Shown here in pieces: positions 41,064 to 50,900 of a stretch of DNA of 64,000 bases; positions within the stretch are counted from its first letter, which is position 1, and each line of letters starts with the position of its first letter. The position numbers and the translations under genes are program-made. Below the pieces are notes generated by a model. It was not told the DNA's origin. It ran no database searches and saw nothing but the letters and a program-made list of their open reading frames with translations. Where the stretch lies: NCBI GenBank assembly GCA_947626085.1, contig CANQQU010000003.1, positions 1 to 64,000 of the forward strand, in the 5' to 3' direction. This stretch comes from an uncultured Oscillospiraceae bacterium. GTDB lineage: Bacteria; Bacillota; Clostridia; Oscillospirales; Oscillospiraceae.

Positions 41064-42035
41064 TCATAGCAGGAATAAAATGACCAGCAGCTTGCACCCC
41101 GCCCCCAGGGCCAGGGCCAAAAAGGCGGTGGTAAACAGCAGCCTACAGGCGGCGGGGATGTCCTCCGGGGTGATCTCCCGGAGGGGGTCGCCGATGAAGG
41201 GCTTTTTGTGAAGCACCCCGTGATACCAGGCGTCCCCCGCCAGCCGCAGCCCCAGCAGCCCGGCGCAGACGGACTCGGTCTGGGCGGAGTTGGGACTGGC
41301 GTGGTTCAACCGGTCCCGGCGGAAGATCCGCCAGCCGTTTTTCACGTTTAGATGGTCCAGGGCCCCGGCCAGGAGCATGGTAAGGGCGGTGAGCCGGGCG
41401 GGAACGAAATTGAATACGTCGTCCATCTTCGCCGGGACCAGGCCGATATGGGTGTAGGGCGGGTCGGTGTAGCCCAGCATGGAGTCCATGGTGTTCACCG
41501 CCTTGTAGAAAAAGCCCAAGGGCGCGCCCCCCAGCAGCAGGTATAATAGCGGCGCCACCACCCCGTCGGAGGCATTCTCCGCCACGGTCTCCACGGCGGC
41601 CCGGGCCACGCCCTTTTCATCCAGCCGCTCCGTGTCCCGGCCCACGATCATGCGCACCGCCTGGCGGGCGTCCTCCAGGGTGCTGTTTTTCAGGGCATAG
41701 TAGACCTTCATGCTCTCGTCCCGCAGGGACCGGGTGGCCAGGATCTGCCAGCACATGAGGCTCTCCAGCCCCAGACCCAGCCAGACGTTCCACCGATAGG
41801 CGAAAAACAACAGAAAAAAGGGAAGAAGAAAGCTCAGCCCCGCGGTGATTAACCACAAAATCCCCCCGGCCAGCCGCTCCCCGGCGGGGGTTTTGGGCAG
41901 CAGGCGGCGCAGGCCCTTTTCCAACAGGGAGATGGTCTTCCCCATCCCCGCCACGGGGTGGGGAATGCTGTGGGGGTCCCCCAGCACCAGATCCACGGCA
42001 AAGCCCAGCAGCAGGGCGTACAGACTGTATCGCAT
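41064..42035 (-). CDS. cbiB: Adenosylcobinamide-phosphate synthase
   Basis: GFAVDLVLGDPHSIPHPVAGMGKTI; DTERLDEKGVARAAVETVAENASDGVVAPLLY. Confidence 0.95.
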   Translation of the reverse strand: MRYSLYALLLGFAVDLVLGDPHSIPHPVAGMGKTISLLEKGLRRLLPKTPAGERLAGGILWLITAGLSFLLPFFLLFFAYRWNVWLGLGLESLMCWQILATRSLRDESMKVYYALKNSTLEDARQAVRMIVGRDTERLDEKGVARAAVETVAENASDGVVAPLLYLLLGGAPLGFFYKAVNTMDSMLGYTDPPYTHIGLVPAKMDDVFNFVPARLTALTMLLAGALDHLNVKNGWRIFRRDRLNHASPNSAQTESVCAGLLGLRLAGDAWYHGVLHKKPFIGDPLREITPEDIPAACRLLFTTAFLALALGAGCKLLVILFLL

Positions 42036-42099
42036 GGCGGCTCCTTTCCGGCGTTTTTCTTTATTTTATTTCCGGGCGGGGCGTTTGTCAAGCGGCCGC

Positions 42100-42128
42100 T
42101 TGCAAAGGCCGCGGCGATGTGGTACAAT
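42100..42128 (+). promoter_or_regulatory. Sigma-A promoter for cobT operon
   Basis: TTGCAA - 17 nt - TACAAT. Confidence 0.65.
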
Positions 42129-42199
42129 GGCGAAAAGACAAGGCGGCGGGCGTATTTTGACAGCCTGCCGGAAATCAGGAAAAGCAAGGGGGAACGGAT

Positions 42200-43294
42200 A
42201 TGGAAGAACAACTGCGGCGGCTGCTGGCCGCCATCTCCCCCCTGGACGAAGGGGCCATGAACGCCGCCCGGCGGCGGCAGGCGGCGCTGGCCAAGCCCCC
42301 CGGCAGCTTGGGGCGGCTGGAGGAGCTGTCCGTTCAGCTTGCGGGCGTCACCGGCCGGGTCCGGAACCGGGTCGAAAAAAAGCACCTTCTGGTCTTTGCC
42401 GCCGACAACGGCGTGGCCGCCGAGGGCGTCTCCAGCGCTCCTCAGAGCGTCACGCTTCAACAGACCGTGAATCTGACCCGGGCCAAGACCGGGGCCTCGG
42501 TGCTGTGCCGCCACTTTGGCTGCGGCATCACGGTGACGGATGTGGGCGTCCTGGGCCCGGTGCCGGAACAAAAGGTGGTGAACCGGAAGGTCCGCCATTC
42601 CACCGGCAATATCGCCCTGGGACCCGCCATGACCCGGCAGGAGGCGCTCCGGGCCATCCTCATCGGGGCCCAGACCGCCGCCGAGACCCCCGCCGACGTG
42701 CTGGGGGTGGGGGAGATGGGCATCGGCAACACCACCACCTCCGCCGCCGTGCTGGCCTGCCTGCTGTCTGTGCCGGTGGAGGCCGTGGCGGGGAAGGGCG
42801 GGGGCCTGACGGAGGCGGCCTTTGAGAAGAAAAAGGCGGTGATCGCCCAGGCCTTGGCGGTGAACCAGCCGGACCCTGCCGACCCGGTGGAGGTCCTTTC
42901 CAAGGTGGGCGGGCTGGATATCGCCGCCATGTGCGGGGCCTTTTTGGGCGCGGCGGCCACCCGGCGGCCGGTGGTGATCGACGGGTTCATCTCCGCCGTG
43001 GCGGCACTGTGCGCCTGGCGGCTGTGTCCTCAGGTCCGGGGGTATCTGGTTCCCTCCCACGCCTCCTTTGAGATCGGCTACCGCCTGGCCATGGAGGCCA
43101 TGGACCTAAAGCCCATGCTCCTGCTGGACATGCGCCTGGGGGAGGGCAGCGGCTGCCCCCTGGCCTTTGAAATTTTGAGCGCCGCCTGCGCCATTCTCAA
43201 CGACATGGCCACCTTTTCCCAGGCGGGCATCGACGACGGATACCTGTCCGACATCCGCCAGGGGGATGCCTTTACCGTGGAGGAAAAGCCATGA
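42200..43294 (+). CDS. cobT: Nicotinate-nucleotide--dimethylbenzimidazole phosphoribosyltransferase
   Basis: AKPPGSLGRLEELSVQLAGV; VFAADNGVAAEGVS; GEMGIGNTTTSAAVLACLL. Confidence 0.95.
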   Translation: MEEQLRRLLAAISPLDEGAMNAARRRQAALAKPPGSLGRLEELSVQLAGVTGRVRNRVEKKHLLVFAADNGVAAEGVSSAPQSVTLQQTVNLTRAKTGASVLCRHFGCGITVTDVGVLGPVPEQKVVNRKVRHSTGNIALGPAMTRQEALRAILIGAQTAAETPADVLGVGEMGIGNTTTSAAVLACLLSVPVEAVAGKGGGLTEAAFEKKKAVIAQALAVNQPDPADPVEVLSKVGGLDIAAMCGAFLGAAATRRPVVIDGFISAVAALCAWRLCPQVRGYLVPSHASFEIGYRLAMEAMDLKPMLLLDMRLGEGSGCPLAFEILSAACAILNDMATFSQAGIDDGYLSDIRQGDAFTVEEKP

Positions 43295-43830
43295 AAATTC
43301 TGATTGCCGGGGGTTCCAAAAGCGGCAAGTCCGACTTTGCCCAGACCCTGGCTCTTAAATTGGCGGGGCAGGGGCGGCGGTTTTATGTGGCCACCATGAT
43401 CCCCTTCGACGCCGAGGACCAGGCCCGGATCGCGGCCCACCGGTCTCGCCGGGCGGGAATGGGCTTTGAGACGGTGGAGGAGCCAAGGCACCTGCTCCGG
43501 TGCCTGGAAAAGGAGCCGGGGGCTTACCTCATTGACAGCGTCACCGCCCTGCTGACCAACGCCCTGTTTCCCCAGGAGGCGGACTATCGCTTTTCTCCGG
43601 AGGAAGGGGAGCGGTGCCTGTCGGAGCTGCTGGCCTTCGCCCGCCGGGCGGAGGACGTGGTATTCGTGATGGATTTTATTTTTTCCGATTCCGGCCTATA
43701 TCCACCGGAGACGGAGTACTTCCGCCGCCTGCTGGGCACGGCGGGGCGGCGGCTGGCGGCCCTCTGCGACACGGTTTTGGAGGCGTCGGCGGGCCAAATT
43801 TTCATCCACAAGGGGGCGCTTCCCAAATGA
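43291..43830 (+). CDS. cobU: Adenosylcobinamide kinase/guanylyltransferase
   Basis: MKILIAGGSKSGKSDFAQTLAL; YVATMIPFDAEDQARIAAHRSRR. Confidence 0.93.
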   Translation: MKILIAGGSKSGKSDFAQTLALKLAGQGRRFYVATMIPFDAEDQARIAAHRSRRAGMGFETVEEPRHLLRCLEKEPGAYLIDSVTALLTNALFPQEADYRFSPEEGERCLSELLAFARRAEDVVFVMDFIFSDSGLYPPETEYFRRLLGTAGRRLAALCDTVLEASAGQIFIHKGALPK

Positions 43831-44567
43831 AACGGCTTTTAAAGGCCCTTGCCATGTGCCAGAGCATGTTCTGCGCCCTGCCGGTGCCGGGAAATTTCTG
43901 GGACGAGGAGGCCCGGCCCCTGATGCTCCTGTTTTTGCCCCTGGTGGGGCTGGAAATCGGGCTATTGTGGCAGGGCCTGGCGTGGCTCTGCGGCGTTTTG
44001 GGACTGCCGGCGCTCCTGGCTGGGCTGCTCCTGTGCCTGTTTCCCTACCTCGTTACCGGGGGCATCCATTTGGATGGCTACATGGATGTGGCCGACGCCA
44101 TGGGCTCCTGCCGGGACCTGGAAAAGCGCCGGGCCATTTTGAAGGACCCGCACATCGGCTCCTTCGCGGCCCTGGCCCTGGGGATGGCGCTGCTGTCCGG
44201 CTTTGCCCTGCTGAGCCAGGGAGGACGGGGGAGCCTCTGGCTGATCCCGGTGGTGAGCAGGTGCGGCTCGGCCCTGGCGGTGACGGGCCTGCGGCCCATG
44301 TCCGGCAGCCAGTACGCCGGAGCCCGGCCCCCGGCGTGGCAGAAGGGGGTCCTCCTGGCCTTTTTGGCGGCGGCTGGGATCGCGGCATGGTTTTTTGGGT
44401 CGATCCCTGCCTATTTGGGCGGGATCGTGGGGTATTTTTTGGCGGCGGCGTGGGCCTACCGGGGCCTGGACGGCATGAACGGGGACGTGGCGGGCTACGC
44501 CCTGACCGTCTCGGAGCTGACGGCGCTGGCCTTCGCGGTGTGTTGGGAGGCGGTCGGATGGTGCTGA
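43827..44567 (+). CDS. cobS: Adenosylcobinamide-GDP ribazoletransferase
   Basis: ALAMCQSMFCALPVP; GGIHLDGYMDVADAMGSCRDLEKRRAILKDPHIGSFA. Confidence 0.93.
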   Translation: MKRLLKALAMCQSMFCALPVPGNFWDEEARPLMLLFLPLVGLEIGLLWQGLAWLCGVLGLPALLAGLLLCLFPYLVTGGIHLDGYMDVADAMGSCRDLEKRRAILKDPHIGSFAALALGMALLSGFALLSQGGRGSLWLIPVVSRCGSALAVTGLRPMSGSQYAGARPPAWQKGVLLAFLAAAGIAAWFFGSIPAYLGGIVGYFLAAAWAYRGLDGMNGDVAGYALTVSELTALAFAVCWEAVGWC

Positions 44568-44935
44568 TTTTTGGCGGGGCGTACCAGGGGAAAAAGGACT
44601 TCGTCCTGGCGCAGTTTGGCCTAAATAAGGACGATATTTGCGTCTGTTCGCCGGAAAACGCCCCGGATCTTACAAAAAAGTGCCTGGCAAACGGGGAGAA
44701 TCTTGTCTTATACTGTCTAAACCAACGCGTGGACGAAATGAACTATTTTCGATGCAACTCGGCGCTTTTTGAGGACAAAATCTTCATTTTCCGGGATATT
44801 TTTTGCGGGGTGGTGCCCCTGTCGAAAGAGGAGCGGGCCTGGCGGGAAGCCACCGGACGGGTCATGCAGTACCTGGCGGGGAGGGCGGACCGGGTGAGCA
44901 GGGTTTTCTGCGGATTGGAGCAGCGGCTCAAATGA
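44558..44935 (+). CDS. CobU-like small P-loop protein (degenerate paralogue)
   Basis: MVLIFGGAYQGKKDFVLAQFGL aligned by eye with GGSKSGKSDF of CobU; overlaps cobS end and cobC start. Confidence 0.75.
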   Translation: MVLIFGGAYQGKKDFVLAQFGLNKDDICVCSPENAPDLTKKCLANGENLVLYCLNQRVDEMNYFRCNSALFEDKIFIFRDIFCGVVPLSKEERAWREATGRVMQYLAGRADRVSRVFCGLEQRLK

Positions 44936-45510
44936 CCATCTATCTCATTCGCCACGGGGCCACGGCGGCCAACGAGGCCCATCTCTACTGCGGCGCCACC
45001 GATCTGCCCCTCTCGCCCCGTGGCGCGGAAGCGCTATCTTCCCTTTCCTATCCGCCCCTGCCGGAGGCCGTGTATTACACCAGCGGACTTCTCCGCTGCC
45101 GGCAGACCCTGGCGCTGCTCTTTGGCCCGGTGGCGGCCCAGACGGCGCCGGCGCTGGCGGAGATGAACTTCGGGGCCTTTGAAATGAAGAGCTATGAGGA
45201 ACTGAAAGAGGACCCTGCCTACCGGGCGTGGCTGACCGGGGACAACGAAAAAAATCCCGCCCCCGGCGGCGAGAGCGGCGAAGAGATGACCCGCCGGGCT
45301 CTGGCGGCCTTCCGAATGATCGCGGGAAAAGGGGAAAACGCGGTGATCGTGACCCACGGCGGGGTGATGGCGGCGGTGATGGCGGACCTTTTCCCTGGGG
45401 AGGGGAAGAACCGCTACCAGTGGCAGCGGCCCCCGGGCCGGGGCTACCGGCTGGAATGGACCGGGACCTGGCAATACACCCCTATCCCGGAAGGCCGGGA
45501 GGGGGAATAA
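44932..45510 (+). CDS. cobC: Histidine phosphatase, alpha-ribazole phosphatase-like
   Basis: MTIYLIRHGATAANEAHLYCGATDLPLSPRG; AEMNFGAFEMKSYEEL; VIVTHGGVMAAVM. Confidence 0.88.
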   Translation: MTIYLIRHGATAANEAHLYCGATDLPLSPRGAEALSSLSYPPLPEAVYYTSGLLRCRQTLALLFGPVAAQTAPALAEMNFGAFEMKSYEELKEDPAYRAWLTGDNEKNPAPGGESGEEMTRRALAAFRMIAGKGENAVIVTHGGVMAAVMADLFPGEGKNRYQWQRPPGRGYRLEWTGTWQYTPIPEGREGE

Positions 45511-45527
45511 TAGGGGGATGAAGATTC

Positions 45528-45583
45528 AAAAGACGCCCCCATGTTTTGGCCCGAAGGGCCGAAGCATGGGGGCGCGTTTTATT
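45528..45583 (+). terminator. Rho-independent terminator
   Basis: GCCCCCATGTTTTGGCCC GAAG GGCCGAAGCATGGGGGC, TTTT follows. Confidence 0.75.
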
Positions 45584-45604
45584 GGACCGGGCGCGACGGG
45601 GCCG

Positions 45605-46579
45605 CTACTGGGGATCGTTCCAGCCGATCTGGCAGGACTGCTTGATACAAACGCCGTCGTCACGGCAGGAAAAGGCGTAGGCATAGGCGTCTTCCCGCTG
45701 GAACAGCGTCCGGCTGACGCCTGCGGCAGAGGTGGTCTCCAGGAGGATATACGCCGTATCCGGAAGGACGTCGAGACACTCTGGCAGGGCGCCGGGCTGG
45801 TAATCCGTCTCGTCCAGCAGCGCGTGGTCGCCGCCGAATTGCAGCAGCGCGGTACTTTCCGGCTTGTCGATCAACTGAACCGTCACCTCCACTTCCGTGC
45901 CGGAGGAGGAACCGGCGCCGTCGTCTGTGGAGGCTTCCCGGTTTTCCGTGAGCTTGGTGGTCCAGGAGGCGCCGGGGATTTCGTTGCTGTCCCAGAACAC
46001 GCCGTGGCCGCTGACGGCGTAGACCCGGCCATCGGGCTCCTGGTAGACGGGGTTAAAATAGAACCGGTCCAGGCCGCTGCCGGAGGCGACGTAGATGGTC
46101 CCCTTTAGCGAGATGTGTTCCCCCTGGTCTGTGGACAGGAACGAGACGCCGGTGTCAGAGATCCCCTCGTCCACGGTGGTGCCGCTGTAGGAACCGGCTT
46201 CGTCCGTGATCTGCGGGGCGATCAAGCGAATGCCGTCCACGCCGTCAAAGACGTATTCCTTGCCCACAAAGAACTCGCCGGTCTCCTCGTCGGTATGCGG
46301 GGTCTCCTTCAGGCCGGCGTAGAGCCGTCCCTGGTATTTTGCGGTCTCCGCTTCGCTGATCTGGCCGCCTTCGACAAGCAGGCCCATGTGATCGTTGAGG
46401 AACTGCTCCTCGTCCAGCAGGTCCAGGTACTCGCTGGTAATCAAAACGCCGATCAGGCGGTCGGTATCCGTGCTTTCCGGCGCGGACGCGTCCGCCAGCT
46501 GGATCACCCCCGCCGCGCCCAGCAAAAAGGCGGTTAAGAGCAAGCAGCAACCGATGATGATAATCTTATTCGTTTTCAT
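45605..46579 (-). CDS. Exported/membrane-anchored hypothetical protein
   Basis: MKTNKIIIIGCCLLLTAFLLGAAG signal/TM; coding overlap with upstream HTH gene. Confidence 0.7.
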   Translation of the reverse strand: MKTNKIIIIGCCLLLTAFLLGAAGVIQLADASAPESTDTDRLIGVLITSEYLDLLDEEQFLNDHMGLLVEGGQISEAETAKYQGRLYAGLKETPHTDEETGEFFVGKEYVFDGVDGIRLIAPQITDEAGSYSGTTVDEGISDTGVSFLSTDQGEHISLKGTIYVASGSGLDRFYFNPVYQEPDGRVYAVSGHGVFWDSNEIPGASWTTKLTENREASTDDGAGSSSGTEVEVTVQLIDKPESTALLQFGGDHALLDETDYQPGALPECLDVLPDTAYILLETTSAAGVSRTLFQREDAYAYAFSCRDDGVCIKQSCQIGWNDPQ

Positions 46580-46796
46580 CGTTTTCCTCCAAATTCCCGT
46601 CAAATTTGAGAATATCCCCCACGTCGCACTGCAGGTAATAGCAAATTTTATTGATCGTACCGAACCGGATGCCCTTGGCCTTTCCGCTGCGCAGAATGGA
46701 AAGGTTGGCCTCCGTAATGCCGATCAGCCCGCACAGCTCCTTGGAAGTCATGTCGCGCTCCTTCAAAATCTGCTCCAAATACACCTTGATCGCCAT
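46566..46796 (-). CDS. XRE/YozG-like helix-turn-helix regulator
   Basis: KVYLEQILKERDMTSKELCGLIGITEANLSILRSGKAKGIRFGTINKICYYLQCDVGDIL. Confidence 0.93.
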   Translation of the reverse strand: MAIKVYLEQILKERDMTSKELCGLIGITEANLSILRSGKAKGIRFGTINKICYYLQCDVGDILKFDGNLEENDENE

Positions 46797-46808
46797 AGGC
46801 CACCCCGC

Positions 46809-47753
46809 TTAGATGAACAGGCTGTTGTCGTCCCGGAGGCGCTTGTTTTCAATGAGGAGCCGGGCAAACAGCAGGATCAGGACCGTCAGGGCAATGCTGA
46901 GGATCGGGATGTTCACCGTGACGGAAACGTCGGTAAGCCGCCGCGTCAGGCAGATCTGAAGAAGGTTGGAGGCCGCCGGCAGGGCCGTGGTGACCCCCAG
47001 GGCCAGGCAGCAGACATTGCTCAAGCGCCCGGCGGATTCCACGATGCCGTCCTGCTCCTCGCTTCGGACGATGGCCAGCAGGTCCGCCGCCAGGGTGACG
47101 ATGAGGATATCAAATCCGTAGGGGACCAGCTCCGCGAGCAGGCGAAAGACGCCGAAGAAGAAATCCGCGTCGAGCCGGGCCCCGTCCTGAAGAGCCAGGG
47201 CCCCGCTTGTGAGGCCCAGGGCCCCGGCCCCGGTAAACAGGACACACAGGACCTTCAAAATCGTCTGCATATACGCCAGGAGCTGATCCCTGTCCCCCAG
47301 CCGAAACAGCCGAATCAGCCGCAGGACCAGATACAGAACCACCACCGCCCAGACACAGACGCCGAAAACCGACTTGATCATCTTGGCGTATTCGGGGAAG
47401 CCTTGGGCCAGGGGCGGGAAGAAGGGATGGGGATTGGCCATGCCGTAAAGCGATAAGAGAAGGGCGCCGGAGAGCAGATAAAGGGCCGCCCGCTCCCACC
47501 GGGTCTCTTTCCCGTGGCAATACCGCAGGGCCCACAGAGCCGGGATGGCGGAGAGGCCGACCCAGGCGGCCACCGCCGCCCCGTTTCCGGCGGGCCCCAA
47601 TTTGGACAGGGCCCCCAGCCCCCAGCCGATCTGCTCCCAGGGGAACGCCATCATGGAAGAAAAGAGACCGGGAAAACGAATGGCCAGGACCGAGAGCCCG
47701 GCGACCAACACCGCCGTGCAGACGCACACAAGGAGTAAGTTCCCTTTTTTCAT
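46809..47753 (-). CDS. DUF2975-like membrane protein
   Basis: Multiple TM segments; immediately upstream of YozG-like HTH, the usual DUF2975 partner. Confidence 0.7.
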   Translation of the reverse strand: MKKGNLLLVCVCTAVLVAGLSVLAIRFPGLFSSMMAFPWEQIGWGLGALSKLGPAGNGAAVAAWVGLSAIPALWALRYCHGKETRWERAALYLLSGALLLSLYGMANPHPFFPPLAQGFPEYAKMIKSVFGVCVWAVVVLYLVLRLIRLFRLGDRDQLLAYMQTILKVLCVLFTGAGALGLTSGALALQDGARLDADFFFGVFRLLAELVPYGFDILIVTLAADLLAIVRSEEQDGIVESAGRLSNVCCLALGVTTALPAASNLLQICLTRRLTDVSVTVNIPILSIALTVLILLFARLLIENKRLRDDNSLFI

Positions 47754-47845
47754 CGTACCATCTCCTGAAATTATTGTTTTACAATAATCATTATAGCAAG
47801 AAATTATCGTTTATCAATAATTATTTTGGTTTTTTCAAAAATATA

Positions 47846-47880
47846 GCAGGCGGCATGGCCTGAGCCATACCGCCTGCTTT
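47846..47880 (-). terminator. Terminator of surface-protein gene
   Basis: On minus strand AGCAGGCGGTATGGC TCAG GCCATGCCGCCTGCTATATTTTT. Confidence 0.8.
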
Positions 47881-47913
47881 GGGGCTTTTTGTCTGCCCGG
47901 CGGAGCCGGGAAG

Positions 47914-50900
47914 TTATTTAGAGCGCTTGCGGTCCTTGGGCTTTTTCCGCAGCAGATAGACGCTGATGCCCACGCCCACGGCGGAGGCGCCCAGCAGAAC
48001 GAACAGGACCACGAAATTGGTTTCGTCGCCGGTCTTGGGGGTGTCATTGGGAGAGGCCTGGGGCCGCACGGCGGGAACCGCGGCGGGATCCTGGGCCGGC
48101 TCCTGGCCGGCGGGCTGAGAAGGCAGAGAAGGCTGAGAAGGCTGGGAAGGGGAAGTCGGCACATGGGGTTCTCCGGCGCTGGGCAGATCCTCCTTGGGCA
48201 GCTCCTTGCTCTCCTGCACCACCTCGGTCTGGCCGAGCAGGGCCTCCTGTTCCAGGACGCTCTTGGAGATGAAATCCACATGGAAAGTGCTGTTGGTCTT
48301 GAGATCGTCGATCATATCGGAGGTGATGGTGAAATCATAGGCACTGGCGTTTTCCGGATCGACGGTGTAGACCGTGTCCGCCACACGGATGGAATTGATC
48401 TGGTAGCCCTCCTTGGCCTGGATGCGGATGGTCTTCTGATCGCCCGCCCGCATTTGCAGCATGGCGTTTTCACCGGTCATGGCCTGGCCGTTGACGTCGG
48501 TGAGGACGCCGCCCTCGGTGCTGGTGACGATGGCGGACACCGGCAGCTGGGAAAGCCGCTCCTCCTTGGTGGCGGGGTCTACCCTGACCGCCGCGATGGT
48601 GAAGGGGCTGAAGGACTTGACCAGCAGGATCAGCCCTCTGGGGGTGACGGTAATGGGGATCTCTTCCACATGATCGAAAGAGCCGTCGGGATTGGTCACA
48701 TAGTGGTAAGCCTTGAACTCCAGAGTCCCGGACTCGGCGAAGTCCTCATAGGTGGTTCCCGCAGGGAAGCCCATGGAGACCCGGACGCCCTGGCCGGTTT
48801 CCAGGACCATCATCTTACAAAGGGCCAGCTTGATGTTATAGGTCTTGGTGGTGACAATGTTCTCGGAGCCGCCGATATCCTCCATCAACTCCGCATTGCT
48901 CTCCAGAGTGTCCAGCATTTCCTTATTCTGTCCGGGGCTGGTGTCTACCGTCACCAGGGACAGCCGGTGGGTGATCCGGCTCGCGATATCGGCGTCCAGC
49001 AGACTCGTTTTGCCGGTATCGATGTCCTTCACGACGAATCCGCCCTCGCCCACGATATCCTCGCTCTCCAGCAGGTGGGGGGCGCCAAAGACGTTCCAAT
49101 CGTAGCCTTGGGACCGGTAGCAGGTGGCGCACTCCCGGGCGCTGCCAACATAGGTGATGTTCATGGGTTCCTTCCGGGACTCCACGCCGATGACATTCTT
49201 GAAGTAGATATTGTAAATGGTGTCGTTGTCGTTGTACTGGAGGCTGGGGGTGAAGTCAAACTCGATCACGTTCTTGCCGTCGAAGGTGACTTTTTCGATC
49301 CTGGTGTGCTGCCTGGAGGTATCGTCCAGGTTGGCGTAGATGTCATAATGGGCGGACTGATACTCGATGTCGACCTGCTTCCCTTCCACAAGCTCCAAAT
49401 CCTGGTTGAACTCGGCGCGGACGTGGTAGGTGCCGCCCAGCTTCAAGCCGGAGGTCTGGGTGGGGGTGACCTTGTAGGGGAAGGGGGCGGGAGCGAAAGC
49501 TTCAAACTGGAAATTGGGGATCGTTTCGCTGGTGGAAATCAGGTTCTTCTCATCCAGGCCGTAGTATTTCAGGTACAGGCTGCCTTTCTGATGGGCTTCC
49601 GGGCTCATATCCGGCTTCTGGGTGGTGATGCCCAGCTTGAAGCCCTTCAGGTTATTCAGAGGCATACGGGTGTAAGAGCCTCCCATATCGTGATAATACG
49701 GGTCGTTTTCGTCCTTGACGTCGACAATATTATTGCCGTACAGCTCGGGGGTCAAGTACACCCAGTCGGTTTCCTTAACGGGGCCGTCCTCGGTCCACTG
49801 GTCGTACCATTTCATGACGAAGTAGTAGCCGTTGTTCACGTTCTCCCAATAGCACCTGTTATTGTAGTTGAACAAGGCAATGCCGCCGCTGTTGGCATCC
49901 TCCACAATGCGGACGTTGATGCCGCCGCCGGAATACGCGTCCTCCCGGCGGTAGGTGTTCTGTGCCATCATGGGGTAGGCATAGTCGGCATAGCTGGCGG
50001 GGGACATGACGCCCTGGGGATAGTGGTTCTTGCTAAGCTCCAGGTCGCCCAGCAGCAGGTTGGAGGCGTTCTCATAGCCGCTGTTCCGGTCGTTGAGATA
50101 GACGATCCCCTCTTCCTCATAGCTGCGGAAGTCCTTGACCCGGGGATCGTCGTGGGTCACGTCCACGCCGTACCACTGGCCCTCGATGTTGACGTTGGAC
50201 CAGGCGTGGGGCTCAAATTCCCCGGGGGACACATAGTAGGTGCCGGTGACGCTGACGCTCTCCACACCCAGCCGGTCCAGCAGGGCCTTGTAGGCCCGGG
50301 TGTAGGCCTCGCACACGCCCTCCTGATATACCAGGGCATCATAGGCGGTGCGGCTGTTGCAGCCCTCGTGATCCACTTCGTATTCAAAGTGATAGACCAT
50401 GTGGGTGGTCAGGTAGTCGTGGGCGGCGGTGGCCAGGGTCTTGGATTCCGGCTCGCCCTCATAGGTGGGCTTTTGCTCCCCGATCCAGGCCAGAGCGGAG
50501 GCCATGGCGTCTTCGTACTCCACCTTTTTGGCGGGCAGGTCCGCCGCGGTCATGCCGGGGACAAAGTAGCTCGTTCCCCGGCCGGTGCCCAGGTAGACAT
50601 GGAGGTTCTGGGCGGCGTCCTTGGTGACGCGGACGGTGAGCATCCCAAAATCCACCCAGAAGACGTCGGGATAGTCGCACTCAAAGCCGTCCCGGGCCTT
50701 GGCCATGGCGTTGGTCAGGGGGGCCATGTTGCCGGTAAAGCCTACCATGGCCTGGGCAATGGCGGGGTTGCTGGTTAGGGGAATTTCATAGCTGCCGTCT
50801 TTATCCAGAATGCCGGTATCCAGCATGTGCAGCAGGGCGTCATAAAATTCCTTTTCCATGGTGCCTTCCCGCAGCTGGTCGTAGAACCAGCGATAGGGGG

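Noticed and set aside
48163-50778. 871-aa plus-strand ORF
   Set aside because: Antisense to the transglutaminase-like surface protein; low-complexity composition, shadow ORF.
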